A stretch of 14,663 nt of DNA from Candidatus Thorarchaeota archaeon. Its GTDB lineage: Archaea; Asgardarchaeota; Thorarchaeia; Thorarchaeales; Thorarchaeaceae. The position numbers were made by a program, and so were the translations under genes. Positions 1 to 6,455 of this stretch are shown in pieces; the first letter of the stretch is position 1, and the number at the start of each line of letters is the position of its first letter. The notes beneath the pieces were generated by a model. The model had not been told where the DNA came from and searched no databases. It worked only from the letters and a program-made list of their open reading frames with translations. Where the stretch lies: contig JAEOUN010000023.1 in the NCBI GenBank assembly GCA_016839245.1, positions 1 to 14,663 on the forward strand, read 5' to 3'.

Positions 1-410
1 TACAGCTGTCTTGCTTCTATTGCTCCTACAGGACAATGTAAGCCAATGAGTTCCGTTCCTGCATCTCTAAGAATCTTGATTAGTCTATCGAGCAATCTAC
101 TGCCAACTCCGCGATTTCTATACTGAGAATCTACTACTAAGAGCTCGATTGTCGCGACCTTTGTGACACCCCAGTTCGCTAATACCTCAGATGGCACCTC
201 TCTAAAATAACCGTAAACAAATCCAATGATTTTCTTGTCTTCCTCAGCGACAATAAATGCTTCCGGGAATGCTTTGGTAATTAATAGATCCTCTTCATCA
301 ATAGGACCATCAAAAAATGCAAAGTTGTTTGCCAAGTGAATAATTGACTCAGTATCATTTCTTTCAAATTGACGTATATTCAAGATGGATTCCCTGCCTA
401 TCTCAGTCAC
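1..410 (-). CDS. GNAT-family N-acetyltransferase (partial, C-terminus outside window)
   Basis: The reverse strand is open from position 410 to the window edge. It reads as a GNAT acetyltransferase, an enzyme that moves an acetyl group from acetyl-CoA to an amine; the substrate cannot be told. Near the visible C-terminal part is the acetyl-CoA-binding motif A: a hydrophobic strand (IELLVVDSQYRNRG) running into RNRGVGSRLLDRLI, the Q/RxxGxG/A pyrophosphate loop. The N-terminal part (NIRQFERNDTESIIHLA) is the usual first strand and helix. Possible starts are GTG at 410, just after an in-frame TAG, or TTG at 383, preceded by AGGGA. I give the longer frame, but 383 fits the family N-terminus better. 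A TATA-like stretch (ATAATATAC on this strand, about 447-456) lies upstream, so the gene is divergent from the small GTPase gene. The protein is cut by the window edge after about 136 codons. Confidence 0.8.
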   Translation of the reverse strand, partial: MTEIGRESILNIRQFERNDTESIIHLANNFAFFDGPIDEEDLLITKAFPEAFIVAEEDKKIIGFVYGYFREVPSEVLANWGVTKVATIELLVVDSQYRNRGVGSRLLDRLIKILRDAGTELIGLHCPVGAIEARQL

Positions 411-446
411 TTTGCACTAATCAGTCTAGTGCATATCTGTCAAGAT

Positions 447-497
447 TGTATATTATGACTTTTTTCTAATTATCCCTACATAATATCTTAATATAAT
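447..497. promoter_or_regulatory. Divergent TATA-like elements between acetyltransferase and GTPase genes
   Basis: Two AT-rich TATA-like blocks lie back to back. On the + strand, TTAATATAA at about 488-496 sits 25-30 bases before the GTPase start codons. On the - strand, ATAATATAC at about 447-456 is 37-47 bases before the acetyltransferase GTG at 410. The spacing fits archaeal TBP/TFB promoters, where the transcript starts about 25 bases after the TATA box. This would give the GTPase gene an almost leaderless transcript. The call is by eye only. Confidence 0.4.
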
Positions 498-520
498 GTG
501 AATTAATTCATGCCAATAAG

Positions 521-1069
521 TTGGGGATGCGAGTCATGGTTTCTGCAACACATCATAGACTAGTGAAATTAGCCGTTGTAGGTGATGGTGGAGTTGGAAA
601 ATCTACATTAATCTCTCGACTTGCAACGGGTGAATACATTGACAAGAGTATGACAGTTGGATTTGATGTGGAGTCCTGGACTATTACGACTAATAGTGAT
701 ACTGAAGCAGTCAAAGTTGCATGTTTTGACTTTGGCGGACAAAAACAGTTTCGATTCTTCCAAGGGTCTCTCATCATTGGTGCCAAGGCAGCATTAATTG
801 TGTTTGACTGTAATTCCTTTCTCTCTCTCCAAAAAATACGTGAGTGGATGGATCTCATTGTTGGTGTTCCTAATGAAAAGAAACTACTTGTTGGCACCAA
901 GATTGACATGGGATTTGGTATTCCCCTTGAGGACATTCAAGAAGTTGCTGATGAATATGGTATCAAGTATATCCTCATTAGTTCGAAGACTGGTGAAAAC
1001 GTTGAACAATTGATAGAATATCTGAGAGAGCTTCTCTCTGAACCAGATACTCTTCAAGCCGAATCCTGA
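521..1069 (+). CDS. Small Ras-superfamily GTPase, Arf/Rag-like switch II
   Basis: This is a 182-residue single-domain GTPase and a likely molecular switch. Visible motifs are the P-loop GDGGVGKST (residues 21-29), switch I Thr45 in MTVGFDV (resembling the TIGF of Arf), G3 DFGGQ (70-74, with the Gln that usually helps hydrolysis), G4 TKID (126-129) and G5 SSK (154-156). DxGGQ is typical of Arf, Arl and Rag GTPases, while Ras and Rab have DTAGQ; TKxD is seen in Rho. There is no C-terminal cysteine motif for prenylation and no amphipathic tail, so membrane attachment is not obvious. The frame opens at TTG 521; ATG 527 and ATG 536 are equally possible starts, and GGGG at 523-526 would serve the latter. 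Two small genes follow on the same strand and may work with it. Asgard genomes carry many such GTPases; which eukaryotic family is nearest cannot be settled by eye. Confidence 0.9.
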   Translation: MGMRVMVSATHHRLVKLAVVGDGGVGKSTLISRLATGEYIDKSMTVGFDVESWTITTNSDTEAVKVACFDFGGQKQFRFFQGSLIIGAKAALIVFDCNSFLSLQKIREWMDLIVGVPNEKKLLVGTKIDMGFGIPLEDIQEVADEYGIKYILISSKTGENVEQLIEYLRELLSEPDTLQAES

Positions 1070-1130
1070 TTCATTTCTCATAAGAATCTTAATATTGTAC
1101 TAAATTGACCTCCTCAACGGGGATTTTATC

Positions 1131-1646
1131 TTGTCCACAGAATCAGGAAAGTTGCGCGTGCACTGCGATATCTGTAACAGACCCATTGAATTTGAGGTTT
1201 CGCCAGATAAATTGAACGCCCAAAAGGATGGAATTCTTCGTGTAGCTTTAGCTCATGGGGAACCTATCCATGCGATTATAGTCTATGTTGATAGAAACAT
1301 GCGAATACGCGGCATTGAAGCGTCTGATACTTTTCATATGGAAGGTACACGTGCAGAATCAATTGTATCTGCATCTGAGGTCGCTGAAAACCTGTCTGAA
1401 GCGATGGGTGAACCATGTTACCAGTCATTATATACTTTTGATGAAATAAAAGATCGCGAGAAGACATCTTTTGTTCTAGATAAAACAATTCTCCGTACCA
1501 TCTGTGAGTCTGGTGTAATTTGCTTGAGTAAGTTACGTCAAAAGGTTGCATTTCTTGAGAAAGCTCTAGGTTCAAACATTAATCTGTCACAAGTTGAAGC
1601 CGTCTGTGATAGGTATGTGCAAGAAGGTTTAATAAAAAGAATCTAA
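1131..1646 (+). CDS. Uncharacterised CxxC protein with possible C-terminal winged-helix-like region
   Basis: I do not assign this 171-residue protein to a named family. It starts at TTG 1131 with GGGGAT about 10 bases upstream. The N-terminal part (1-70) has one CDIC pair (residues 13-16), followed by strand-rich sequence with HGEPIHAIIVYVDRNMRIRGIE, which looks like a compact beta domain. One CxxC alone could be half of a zinc site completed in a dimer. The C-terminal third (about 110-171) is helical and ends in a strand-turn pattern (RYVQEGLIKRI) resembling the end of a winged helix, so it could bind DNA or protein. It lies 61 bases after the GTPase gene and 5 bases before the next gene, so the three are probably co-transcribed. 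A GTPase-associated role is inference from this spacing alone. Confidence 0.65.
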   Translation: MSTESGKLRVHCDICNRPIEFEVSPDKLNAQKDGILRVALAHGEPIHAIIVYVDRNMRIRGIEASDTFHMEGTRAESIVSASEVAENLSEAMGEPCYQSLYTFDEIKDREKTSFVLDKTILRTICESGVICLSKLRQKVAFLEKALGSNINLSQVEAVCDRYVQEGLIKRI

Positions 1647-1651
1647 ATTCT

Positions 1652-2149
1652 ATGTATTTTATGAGTTTATTTAGATTTAGACGAAAAAAGGACCCACGTC
1701 GCAATTATCTCAACCGAATGGCCATTGGTCTGGGAGCTGGACTGGTCAATGCACGTGACGCAATCTTGAATCCTGACTTTGGTCCTCAAGGTGCTATGGA
1801 TGTGCTGGCTACTTGGATAGGTCAGGAGCTAGCAAAGGAGTTGTTGAGTCAAAAATTAATTTCACCTACTTCCTCAGCTGAGGATGTGTTGGAAAAACTT
1901 CTCGAAGAAGTACGTATTGCAGAAGATCTCTCTATTGAAATGGATGGGGACACAGCTCATGTCGTAGTACAGAATTGCCTCATCTGTCCACGTAAGGTAG
2001 GTGGTTATGACTTGGAAGGCAACACTGCCTGTCCAGTAGGTGGACTTGTCAGAGGAGCCATAGGTCTAGTTTCAGGAAAGACCCCTCAATTAAGCAAAAT
2101 AGATCTTAAGACTGGTGAGATCTGTAAGACTGACTTTAAGATATCATAG
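1652..2149 (+). CDS. V4R/TRAPP-like cysteine-rich small protein
   Basis: The protein has 165 residues; ATG 1661 (MSLFRFRRKKDP) is as likely a start as ATG 1652, and neither has a clear ribosome binding site. After a basic N-terminus (FRFRRKKDPRR) comes a helical region and then a C-terminal half with CLICP, TACPVGGLVRG and GEICKTDFKIS. This order (CxxC, then C plus a Gly-rich helix, then a final GxxCxxxFxI strand) resembles the V4R (4-vinyl reductase) ligand-binding domain, which shares its fold with Bet3-type TRAPP subunits. The four cysteines could bind zinc or another metal. It follows the preceding gene by 5 bases and closes the run begun by the small GTPase. Because TRAPP complexes activate Rab GTPases in eukaryotes, the pairing is suggestive. 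Family membership is a by-eye judgement, and a different small cysteine-rich fold is possible. Confidence 0.55.
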   Translation: MYFMSLFRFRRKKDPRRNYLNRMAIGLGAGLVNARDAILNPDFGPQGAMDVLATWIGQELAKELLSQKLISPTSSAEDVLEKLLEEVRIAEDLSIEMDGDTAHVVVQNCLICPRKVGGYDLEGNTACPVGGLVRGAIGLVSGKTPQLSKIDLKTGEICKTDFKIS

Positions 2150-2386
2150 ACTCCAAGTAGGATTTTGCCCCACTTTACTTGTATATATCCATACACATGA
2201 TTTCATAAGAGATCAATCTATCTTAAGACATAGAAAAAAAAACTGACTCAGCTCATATTTTTCGGTCTAAACTGAGGAAAAAAGTAGGTTGCCCACTCTT
2301 CTTATGCAGCCGGTATCTGATTTATTACGAAATTAGCTGATAGGTAAACAAGTAGAAAATAGATTGAATTAGAGGGTATTATACAT
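2150..2386. other. 237-base intergenic region, HD-gene promoter side
   Basis: No gene, tRNA or repeat is visible here. It holds a T-rich stretch (ATTTTTCGG near 2256-2264) that may help end the upstream transcript. Weak CTCAG/CTGAG arms flank it, but they are too short to call a hairpin. AGAGGG at about 2371-2376 is the ribosome binding site of the HD-domain gene. I looked for C/D-box sRNA signatures: CTGA occurs several times but no matching TGATGA box is present. Confidence 0.4.
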
Positions 2387-3205
2387 ATGGCAAAGAGTCC
2401 AAAGCAAAAAAACACACTAAAAGATAGAGTTCGCAGGTTATTGAAGGATAATGAGCTTTGCTTAGTTGCATTTGATGAACTCGAGAAAGATCTTGAAGTT
2501 CAGACACTCCTTGAGGATAGCAACAGGATGGCAATTGATCGAATGGGGTATTCTGATCATGGTCATACGCATTCATTGATTGTGACTCTAAATGGAATTA
2601 AATTACTCCGCGAACTCAGTAGAGGTCTTCAACCAACTGTTATTCAAGAGAATACTGGTACCATTGAAGATGCCGAAGTCATCGTGATGCTTGGCTGTTA
2701 TCTTCATGATATTGGAATGGTCGTTGGAAGAACAAATCATGACGAATTTTCTGTAGTAATAACAATTCCAATACTTGATAGAATTCTCAAAAAGATCTAT
2801 TCTAAAGATGTTCGAAAACAGGTGCATATTAGAGACCATGTGATTCATGCAATTTATTGCCATGATAAAGTAGCACCACCTATGACAGTAGAAGCTGGGG
2901 TCGTTGGTGTAGCGGATGCGTTAGATATGACCAAGGGCAGGGCACGAATTCCTTTTGAGGCTGGTAGTGTTAACATTCATTCCACCTCGGCAATGGCAAT
3001 TGAGGATGTGAAGATCAAAAAGGGTGAAACAAAGACGGTTCGAATCGATGTCATTATGACGAATGTATCTGGTATCTTCCAAATCCAAGAATTGTTAGAG
3101 CAAAAAATACGAAATGCACGGTCACTTATTGATCATATCGAATTATATGCAATCATGTCTCCAGTAGAGGACAAAATCCTGAAAGAGGAACTAAGAGTAT
3201 TATAG
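2387..3205 (+). CDS. HD-superfamily predicted metal-dependent hydrolase (COG2316-like)
   Basis: This 272-residue soluble protein has the metal site of HD phosphohydrolases: histidines in DHGHTHS (58, 60, 62), the diagnostic doublet CYLHDIGM (His107-Asp108), His118 in RTNHDEF, His154/His159 in HAIYCHD and an Asp in VADALDMTKGR (178 or 180). The ADALDMTKGRARIPF stretch is characteristic of the archaeal COG2316 group, whose substrate is unknown; other HD enzymes cleave nucleotides, cyclic dinucleotides or (p)ppGpp. The C-terminal part (190-272) is a strand-and-helix domain that may bind a ligand or form the dimer. It starts at ATG 2387 with AGAGGG 9-10 bases upstream. It stands alone between two intergenic regions and is probably its own transcript. 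Confidence 0.85.
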   Translation: MAKSPKQKNTLKDRVRRLLKDNELCLVAFDELEKDLEVQTLLEDSNRMAIDRMGYSDHGHTHSLIVTLNGIKLLRELSRGLQPTVIQENTGTIEDAEVIVMLGCYLHDIGMVVGRTNHDEFSVVITIPILDRILKKIYSKDVRKQVHIRDHVIHAIYCHDKVAPPMTVEAGVVGVADALDMTKGRARIPFEAGSVNIHSTSAMAIEDVKIKKGETKTVRIDVIMTNVSGIFQIQELLEQKIRNARSLIDHIELYAIMSPVEDKILKEELRVL

Positions 3206-3212
3206 TTTTTCT
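3204..3212 (+). terminator. T-run possible terminator after HD-domain gene
   Basis: GTTTTTCTT begins at the stop codon of the HD-domain gene. Archaeal RNA polymerase often stops at such U-runs without a hairpin. The run is short, so this is only a candidate. Confidence 0.3.
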
Positions 3213-3327
3213 TCATATGTAATCATATTCATAATCTATCCTTTTGAAACCGCACGCATCGGCTGATATATATGCACGAAAACGAACATTTGAACCACCT
3301 GACAGTACATCATAGGGGCATATATTG

Positions 3328-3783
3328 ATGAAATTGGATGATATTGACGAACAAATTATCTCAATGCTTAAAGAAGATGGAAGGCGTCCCTTCAGTGATA
3401 TTGCAAAAGCTGTAGAAAGAACTGAGGTCACTATACGTCGTCGTGTCAAACGCTTGAAAGATGCAGGTTACATTAAACGGTTCACAGTAGTTCTTGATCC
3501 CATGAAGATTGGAAAGAGTATCAGGGCTATTATCCGTGTAAAGACTGCAATGAAACAGGCTACCTCCGTCTCTAAGAAGCTCCAAAGGTTCAAGGAAGTT
3601 AATGAAGCATATTTCTTGGATGGTGCATGTGGTGTCATTATGATGGTAACTGTCGATGATCTCACAGAATTATATCAATTCCTTGAGAAACGCCTAGGTA
3701 CAATTGAAGGTGTAGGAGATGCTGAGACCTGTATCGTACTTGAGGAGATCAAATCAGCTTTCTCCCCTCTCGGTGTGTCCTAA
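3328..3783 (+). CDS. Lrp/AsnC-family transcriptional regulator
   Basis: The 151-residue protein has the two-part layout of Lrp/AsnC regulators. An N-terminal winged helix (MKLDDIDEQIISMLKEDGRR, then SDIAKAVERTEVTIRRRVKRLKDAGYI, residues about 5-50) binds DNA. A C-terminal RAM domain (about 62-140, with FLDGACGVIMMVTVDD and the strand ending CIVLEEIK) forms oligomers and binds amino acids or similar effectors. The longest frame begins at TTG 3325, but ATG 3328 is better placed behind AGGGG (3314-3318) and gives the classic MKLDDID start. A TATA-like block (GATATATATG, about 3262-3272) lies upstream. Its stop codon shares one base with the start of the JAMM protease gene, so the two are translated from one message. 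Family members often repress their own operon; no clear binding site is visible. Confidence 0.9.
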   Translation: MKLDDIDEQIISMLKEDGRRPFSDIAKAVERTEVTIRRRVKRLKDAGYIKRFTVVLDPMKIGKSIRAIIRVKTAMKQATSVSKKLQRFKEVNEAYFLDGACGVIMMVTVDDLTELYQFLEKRLGTIEGVGDAETCIVLEEIKSAFSPLGVS

Positions 3784-4223
3784 TGCAGAAATCAATTCGC
3801 CTCTCAATAGAGGAGTCTTCTCACCTTCTTAACCATGCTGATAATGCACTTCCTAATGAGGTAGTAGCCTTGCTCTTTGGGACGCTTCTCAATGAAACTG
3901 CTCTTGTGACGCGTATTGAATATCTAACAAATGAATCAATAGACACTCAAAGATCATTCTCAGTCAATCCTGAAGTTCAATACACACTCTTGTTGGATGC
4001 TGATGAACGTGGTGAGACAATGGTTGGAATATTCCACTCTCATCCAGCTCCTCCTCGTCCATCACAATCTGATATCAGGAATATGAGACTGAATCCTGTA
4101 GTATGGATCATAGCTTCGAAAATCACTGGAGAATGGGTTATGAAAGCATACGTCTTGGAACAAGAGACTGCTGTTGAAATTGCCATTCAATATGTCACTC
4201 ATTCTATCAACTCAGACCCTTAA
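3783..4223 (+). CDS. JAB1/MPN+ (JAMM) zinc metalloprotease
   Basis: The 146-residue protein is a stand-alone JAMM domain, the family of Rpn11-type deubiquitinases and archaeal desampylases that cut isopeptide bonds to ubiquitin-like modifiers. Visible residues are the general-base Glu26 in LPNEVVALLFG and the zinc loop GIFHSHPAPPRPSQSD with His85, His87, Ser94 and Asp97. The gap between the second His and the Ser is six residues, one shorter than the textbook seven-residue spacing, though the ligands all appear present. The start ATG overlaps the stop of the Lrp gene (TAATG). The 3' end overlaps the convergent Pop5 gene by 17 bases. A modifier-removing role is known for the family and inferred here; no ubiquitin-like gene lies in the window. 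Sulfur-carrier-linked amino-acid metabolism is the main alternative. Confidence 0.88.
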   Translation: MQKSIRLSIEESSHLLNHADNALPNEVVALLFGTLLNETALVTRIEYLTNESIDTQRSFSVNPEVQYTLLLDADERGETMVGIFHSHPAPPRPSQSDIRNMRLNPVVWIIASKITGEWVMKAYVLEQETAVEIAIQYVTHSINSDP

Positions 4224-4512
4224 TAGTCCCTGATGTCTTCTTTGGTTCAAATGAAATATTAATGTCATTGATTGACTCTATCATTGCAGCTGAAGCAATA
4301 ACACGTGATAATGACTCTGCGTTACAGTGTAGAATTCCTATCCCCTCTTTCTCATCAAATTTAGTAAGATATAATTTTGAGTCCGCAGCCTGAATCTCTC
4401 CATACAGTGATAGAAGACTTCGCCATATTGCAATCGACAGGTCCTTTGCATCTATTGAACCATTTTCCTTATGGAGCTGAAAGAGCAGATATCTTCGTCG
4501 ATTTTTCTTCAT
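4207..4512 (-). CDS. rnp2: RNase P protein component 2 (Pop5)
   Basis: The 101-residue protein is the Pop5 subunit of archaeal RNase P, which with Rpp30 supports the catalytic domain of the RNA that trims 5' leaders from pre-tRNA. The N-terminus MKKNRRRYLLFQL and the ending FEPKKTSGTIKGLS match the family, with the ferredoxin-like strand/helix pattern between (LSIAIWRSLLSLYGEIQAADSKLYLTKFDEKEGIGILHCN). It is at the short end for the family but looks complete. Its ATG overlaps the Rpp30 stop codon by four bases (ATGA), so it is probably translationally coupled and is the last gene of the L15e operon. Its 3' end overlaps the JAMM protease gene on the other strand. Confidence 0.9.
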   Translation of the reverse strand: MKKNRRRYLLFQLHKENGSIDAKDLSIAIWRSLLSLYGEIQAADSKLYLTKFDEKEGIGILHCNAESLSRVIASAAMIESINDINISFEPKKTSGTIKGLS

Positions 4513-5195
4513 GCTGACTTACTCCCCTGAATGATTTCGATTCCAGTACCTATATAGTCCGGGTCGAGTTTCTTGAGGTTTCTTTGAACAATCATTGATG
4601 GAAAGTCATCTATCGTTCGTTGAGCGTATGACTTTTCCAATCCAAGAAGCATTCCTATATGGGCAATTGCTTCAGGAGATCGTAACTCTATTGGTTTTTT
4701 GGCACCACTTGTAAGTACTACCATCATATCATTATCATAGGCCGTCTCTATAGTTTCTCTATACACCTTCAACATTTTTGACCTATTGAAACCTGATGTA
4801 TGGAGAAGTGGTGCAATTTGAACCTCCAAAGCCACCCCTGCTGTTGAAGCCAAACGTGCAGTTGTGGCACGGAGAGAATGCTCACCTGATGGACATATAG
4901 TGAGTAGATCAACTCTCTTATCTTCAACTGCCCAGTTGGTCCTATCTATTGGGCCAATCTCAAGAGCAAGGATTACTGAAGTATTTCTCACATGTCCAAT
5001 CTGCTGTCTTATGGAGCCAACACTTTTTCCTCTAATATCTACACGCTTGTAGATCTTCATTTGTTCAAGAGTCTTTACTGGTCTGTCATGGTTGCCAGGA
5101 GTTGCTAATCCTGAGAGATTAAGACTATGTCCCATTCGACAAAAGGATTCTATATCCCCCGAATCTGCAATCATGACTCCAAGATCAATCTTCAT
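4509..5195 (-). CDS. rnp3: RNase P protein component 3 (Rpp30)
   Basis: The 228-residue protein is the TIM-barrel-like Rpp30 subunit of RNase P, partner of Pop5 in stabilising the catalytic half of the ribozyme. Family features are the opening MKIDLGVMIADSGD, the middle strand KRVDLLTICPSGEHSLRATTARLAS, ALEVQIAPLL, and the end MMVVLTSGAKKPIELRSPEAIAHIGMLLGL. The frame can be opened from a TTG at 5210, but ATG 5195 sits right behind a GGAGAGAGGGAGA stretch and gives the normal N-terminus, so I use it. The start overlaps the end of the COG1325 gene by 11 bases and the stop overlaps Pop5 by four. This coupling is typical of subunits made in fixed ratio. Confidence 0.92.
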   Translation of the reverse strand: MKIDLGVMIADSGDIESFCRMGHSLNLSGLATPGNHDRPVKTLEQMKIYKRVDIRGKSVGSIRQQIGHVRNTSVILALEIGPIDRTNWAVEDKRVDLLTICPSGEHSLRATTARLASTAGVALEVQIAPLLHTSGFNRSKMLKVYRETIETAYDNDMMVVLTSGAKKPIELRSPEAIAHIGMLLGLEKSYAQRTIDDFPSMIVQRNLKKLDPDYIGTGIEIIQGSKSA

Positions 5196-5658
5196 TCTCC
5201 CTCTCTCCAACTTCTTGAATATGGTACTTTATCATCTGTATCGCATCTTTTCTCTTACAGCGAGGGTAGTCTCTAAAATAGATTCTAATACTGATGACAT
5301 CTACTTCATTATTCATCTTCAGGGTTCCTAAGAACGCTGCTTGCTTATCAATTCTCAGAAAAAATACACAGTTCTCATCAAGTCGGAGGTCTATCGAACG
5401 TTCGAGTGCCCGTCTTCCTTCTGTCTTGAGATCTTTTAAAATAGAATCAAAGACATCTTTACATTGTTCTTTATTCTCTAATGTTCCCCTGACTATTGAA
5501 ATTACATCACCTGCTTGTCCCTCAACAAAAGTTGTTTCTATTGAAATGCTGGATCTGAATTTCTCTGGGAATATCTGAATTAGTGCGGTCTCAACTCTCT
5601 TCAAAACCTCTGTAGCTCGTGCATATGCACGAGCTTCAATCTTGCTGATGAACGGCAT
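5185..5658 (-). CDS. COG1325 RNA-binding protein, predicted exosome subunit
   Basis: This 157-residue protein matches archaeal COG1325, a predicted RNA-binding protein usually encoded beside Rpp30 and L15e and linked to the exosome by gene context rather than direct proof. Visible features are the N-terminal helix (ISKIEARAYARATEVLKRVETALIQIFP), a middle strand set around IETTFVEGQAGDVISIVRGTL, a basic helix (ILKDLKTEGRRALERSIDLRLDE) and FFLRIDKQAAFLGTLKMN, giving a two-part alpha/beta fold like ribosomal L5/SSH10b-type RNA binders. It starts at ATG 5658 behind GGAGAGAG. It follows L15e by 29 bases and overlaps Rpp30 by 11, so it is the second gene of the operon. Confidence 0.85.
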   Translation of the reverse strand: MPFISKIEARAYARATEVLKRVETALIQIFPEKFRSSISIETTFVEGQAGDVISIVRGTLENKEQCKDVFDSILKDLKTEGRRALERSIDLRLDENCVFFLRIDKQAAFLGTLKMNNEVDVISIRIYFRDYPRCKRKDAIQMIKYHIQEVGERENED

Positions 5659-5687
5659 TGCCGCTCTCTCCTGACAGGAACTATCAA

Positions 5688-6272
5688 CTATTTGGCGAGA
5701 TTATCCTTCGCGCCAATGGAAGGTCTGACCTTTTCAGCTCCTTTTCCCTTATTGCGAAGTCCTCTACTTCCCTTTCCAGCAGAGGTAAGTCCACGATTCA
5801 CTCTTCCTTTATGACTTGGATCACAAATCCAGTTGATGTTGGGATCATTATAGATGACAGGATGACTTGGATCGACAAGAATAACCTCGTACCATACCCA
5901 TTTATGATCATCACCGACCCAGTATGAATTGAGAACTCGTAAGTTAGGATATTTTCTAACTACACGTTCTTCTGCAATCCAGCGTCTGGACTTTTTAGGT
6001 GTGAATTTTACTACACCCATTCCCGGAGGTTTTCTACCACTACGAGGTCGGGGCTTCTCTCTTGGACCACGACCAGTCTTTACTCTGACAACAACATAAC
6101 CCTGCTTTGCTTTATATCCAAGAGAACGTGCTCGTCCTAAGCGGGTTGGTCTATCGAGTTTTACTATAGTGCCCTGTTTACGCCAGACGATTAGTCTATT
6201 CTTCACAATATCTGTGCGCTCTTTTTGTTCGCTTAACCAGGCATCATTCATGTACTTGTATGCATTTGGCAT
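5688..6272 (-). CDS. rpl15e: 50S ribosomal protein L15e
   Basis: The protein has 194 residues from ATG 6272 ([14 protein letters not shown]), the normal length and start for archaeal and eukaryotic L15e (eL15), which sits deep in the large ribosomal subunit on 23S rRNA. Hallmarks are [71 protein letters not shown] and the basic C-terminal tail [19 protein letters not shown]. The reading frame stays open upstream to 6410, but those 46 codons look nothing like L15e and lie over stem-loops. GGATGG lies about 8 bases before ATG 6272. It is the first gene of the operon with COG1325, Rpp30 and Pop5, joining ribosome assembly and RNA processing. Confidence 0.95.
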   Translation of the reverse strand: MPNAYKYMNDAWLSEQKERTDIVKNRLIVWRKQGTIVKLDRPTRLGRARSLGYKAKQGYVVVRVKTGRGPREKPRPRSGRKPPGMGVVKFTPKKSRRWIAEERVVRKYPNLRVLNSYWVGDDHKWVWYEVILVDPSHPVIYNDPNINWICDPSHKGRVNRGLTSAGKGSRGLRNKGKGAEKVRPSIGAKDNLAK

Positions 6273-6404
6273 TCTATTTCCATCCTTTGCTGTAATAGAT
6301 TCACTTTGTTTGTGGTTCAGCCTTTCTAGGCCACATCCCGTGCGGACGGATCCGCCAACACAAAGGAATGGTATGGTCCGGTACACATACCGTGACCATG
6401 ACCA
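6273..6404 (-). promoter_or_regulatory. Structured 5' leader (or small RNA) upstream of L15e
   Basis: Three stem-loops lie in a row on the reverse strand. SL1 (6404-6369) is a 15-bp helix with arms 6369-6383 and 6388-6404, two single-base bulges (6393 and 6400) and a four-base loop. SL2 (6355-6342) has arms GCGGA and TCCGC around the loop TCCG, which fits the UNCG pattern. SL3 (6334-6312) has GTGG/CCAC plus a short inner stem and a bulge containing CTGAA. A TATA-like TATTATTTTAAG at about 6416-6427 would start transcription near 6400-6395, putting SL1 at the very 5' end. It may be a leader by which a ribosomal protein or L7Ae-like protein controls the operon, or a separate sRNA. SL1 could instead be the 3' end of the dehydrogenase transcript. 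I match it to no known RNA family. Confidence 0.5.
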
Positions 6405-6455
6405 CACCAAAACATTTGCTTAAAATAATACCGTTTTGGCACATCTTCAGAGTGA

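Noticed and set aside
3265..3300. GGTTCAAATG on the reverse strand as a tRNA T-loop
   Set aside because: There is no acceptor stem, D-arm or anticodon arm at the right distances; it is the Lrp promoter region.
6369..6404. 5S rRNA- or tRNA-like sequence near the strong hairpin
   Set aside because: A short ACCATACCA stretch recalls 5S rRNA, but the rest of the 5S core is missing. No cloverleaf, anticodon arm or T-loop can be drawn.
6273..6410. Upstream extension of the L15e reading frame by 46 codons
   Set aside because: The extra residues do not resemble L15e, ATG 6272 has a good ribosome binding site and the family starts there, and the stretch is covered by stem-loops.
6407..6439. CCAAAAC/GTTTTGG inverted repeat centred on the L15e TATA-like element
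   Set aside because: Seven-base arms with a 19-base spacer are expected many times in a window of this size, so it is not reported as an operator.
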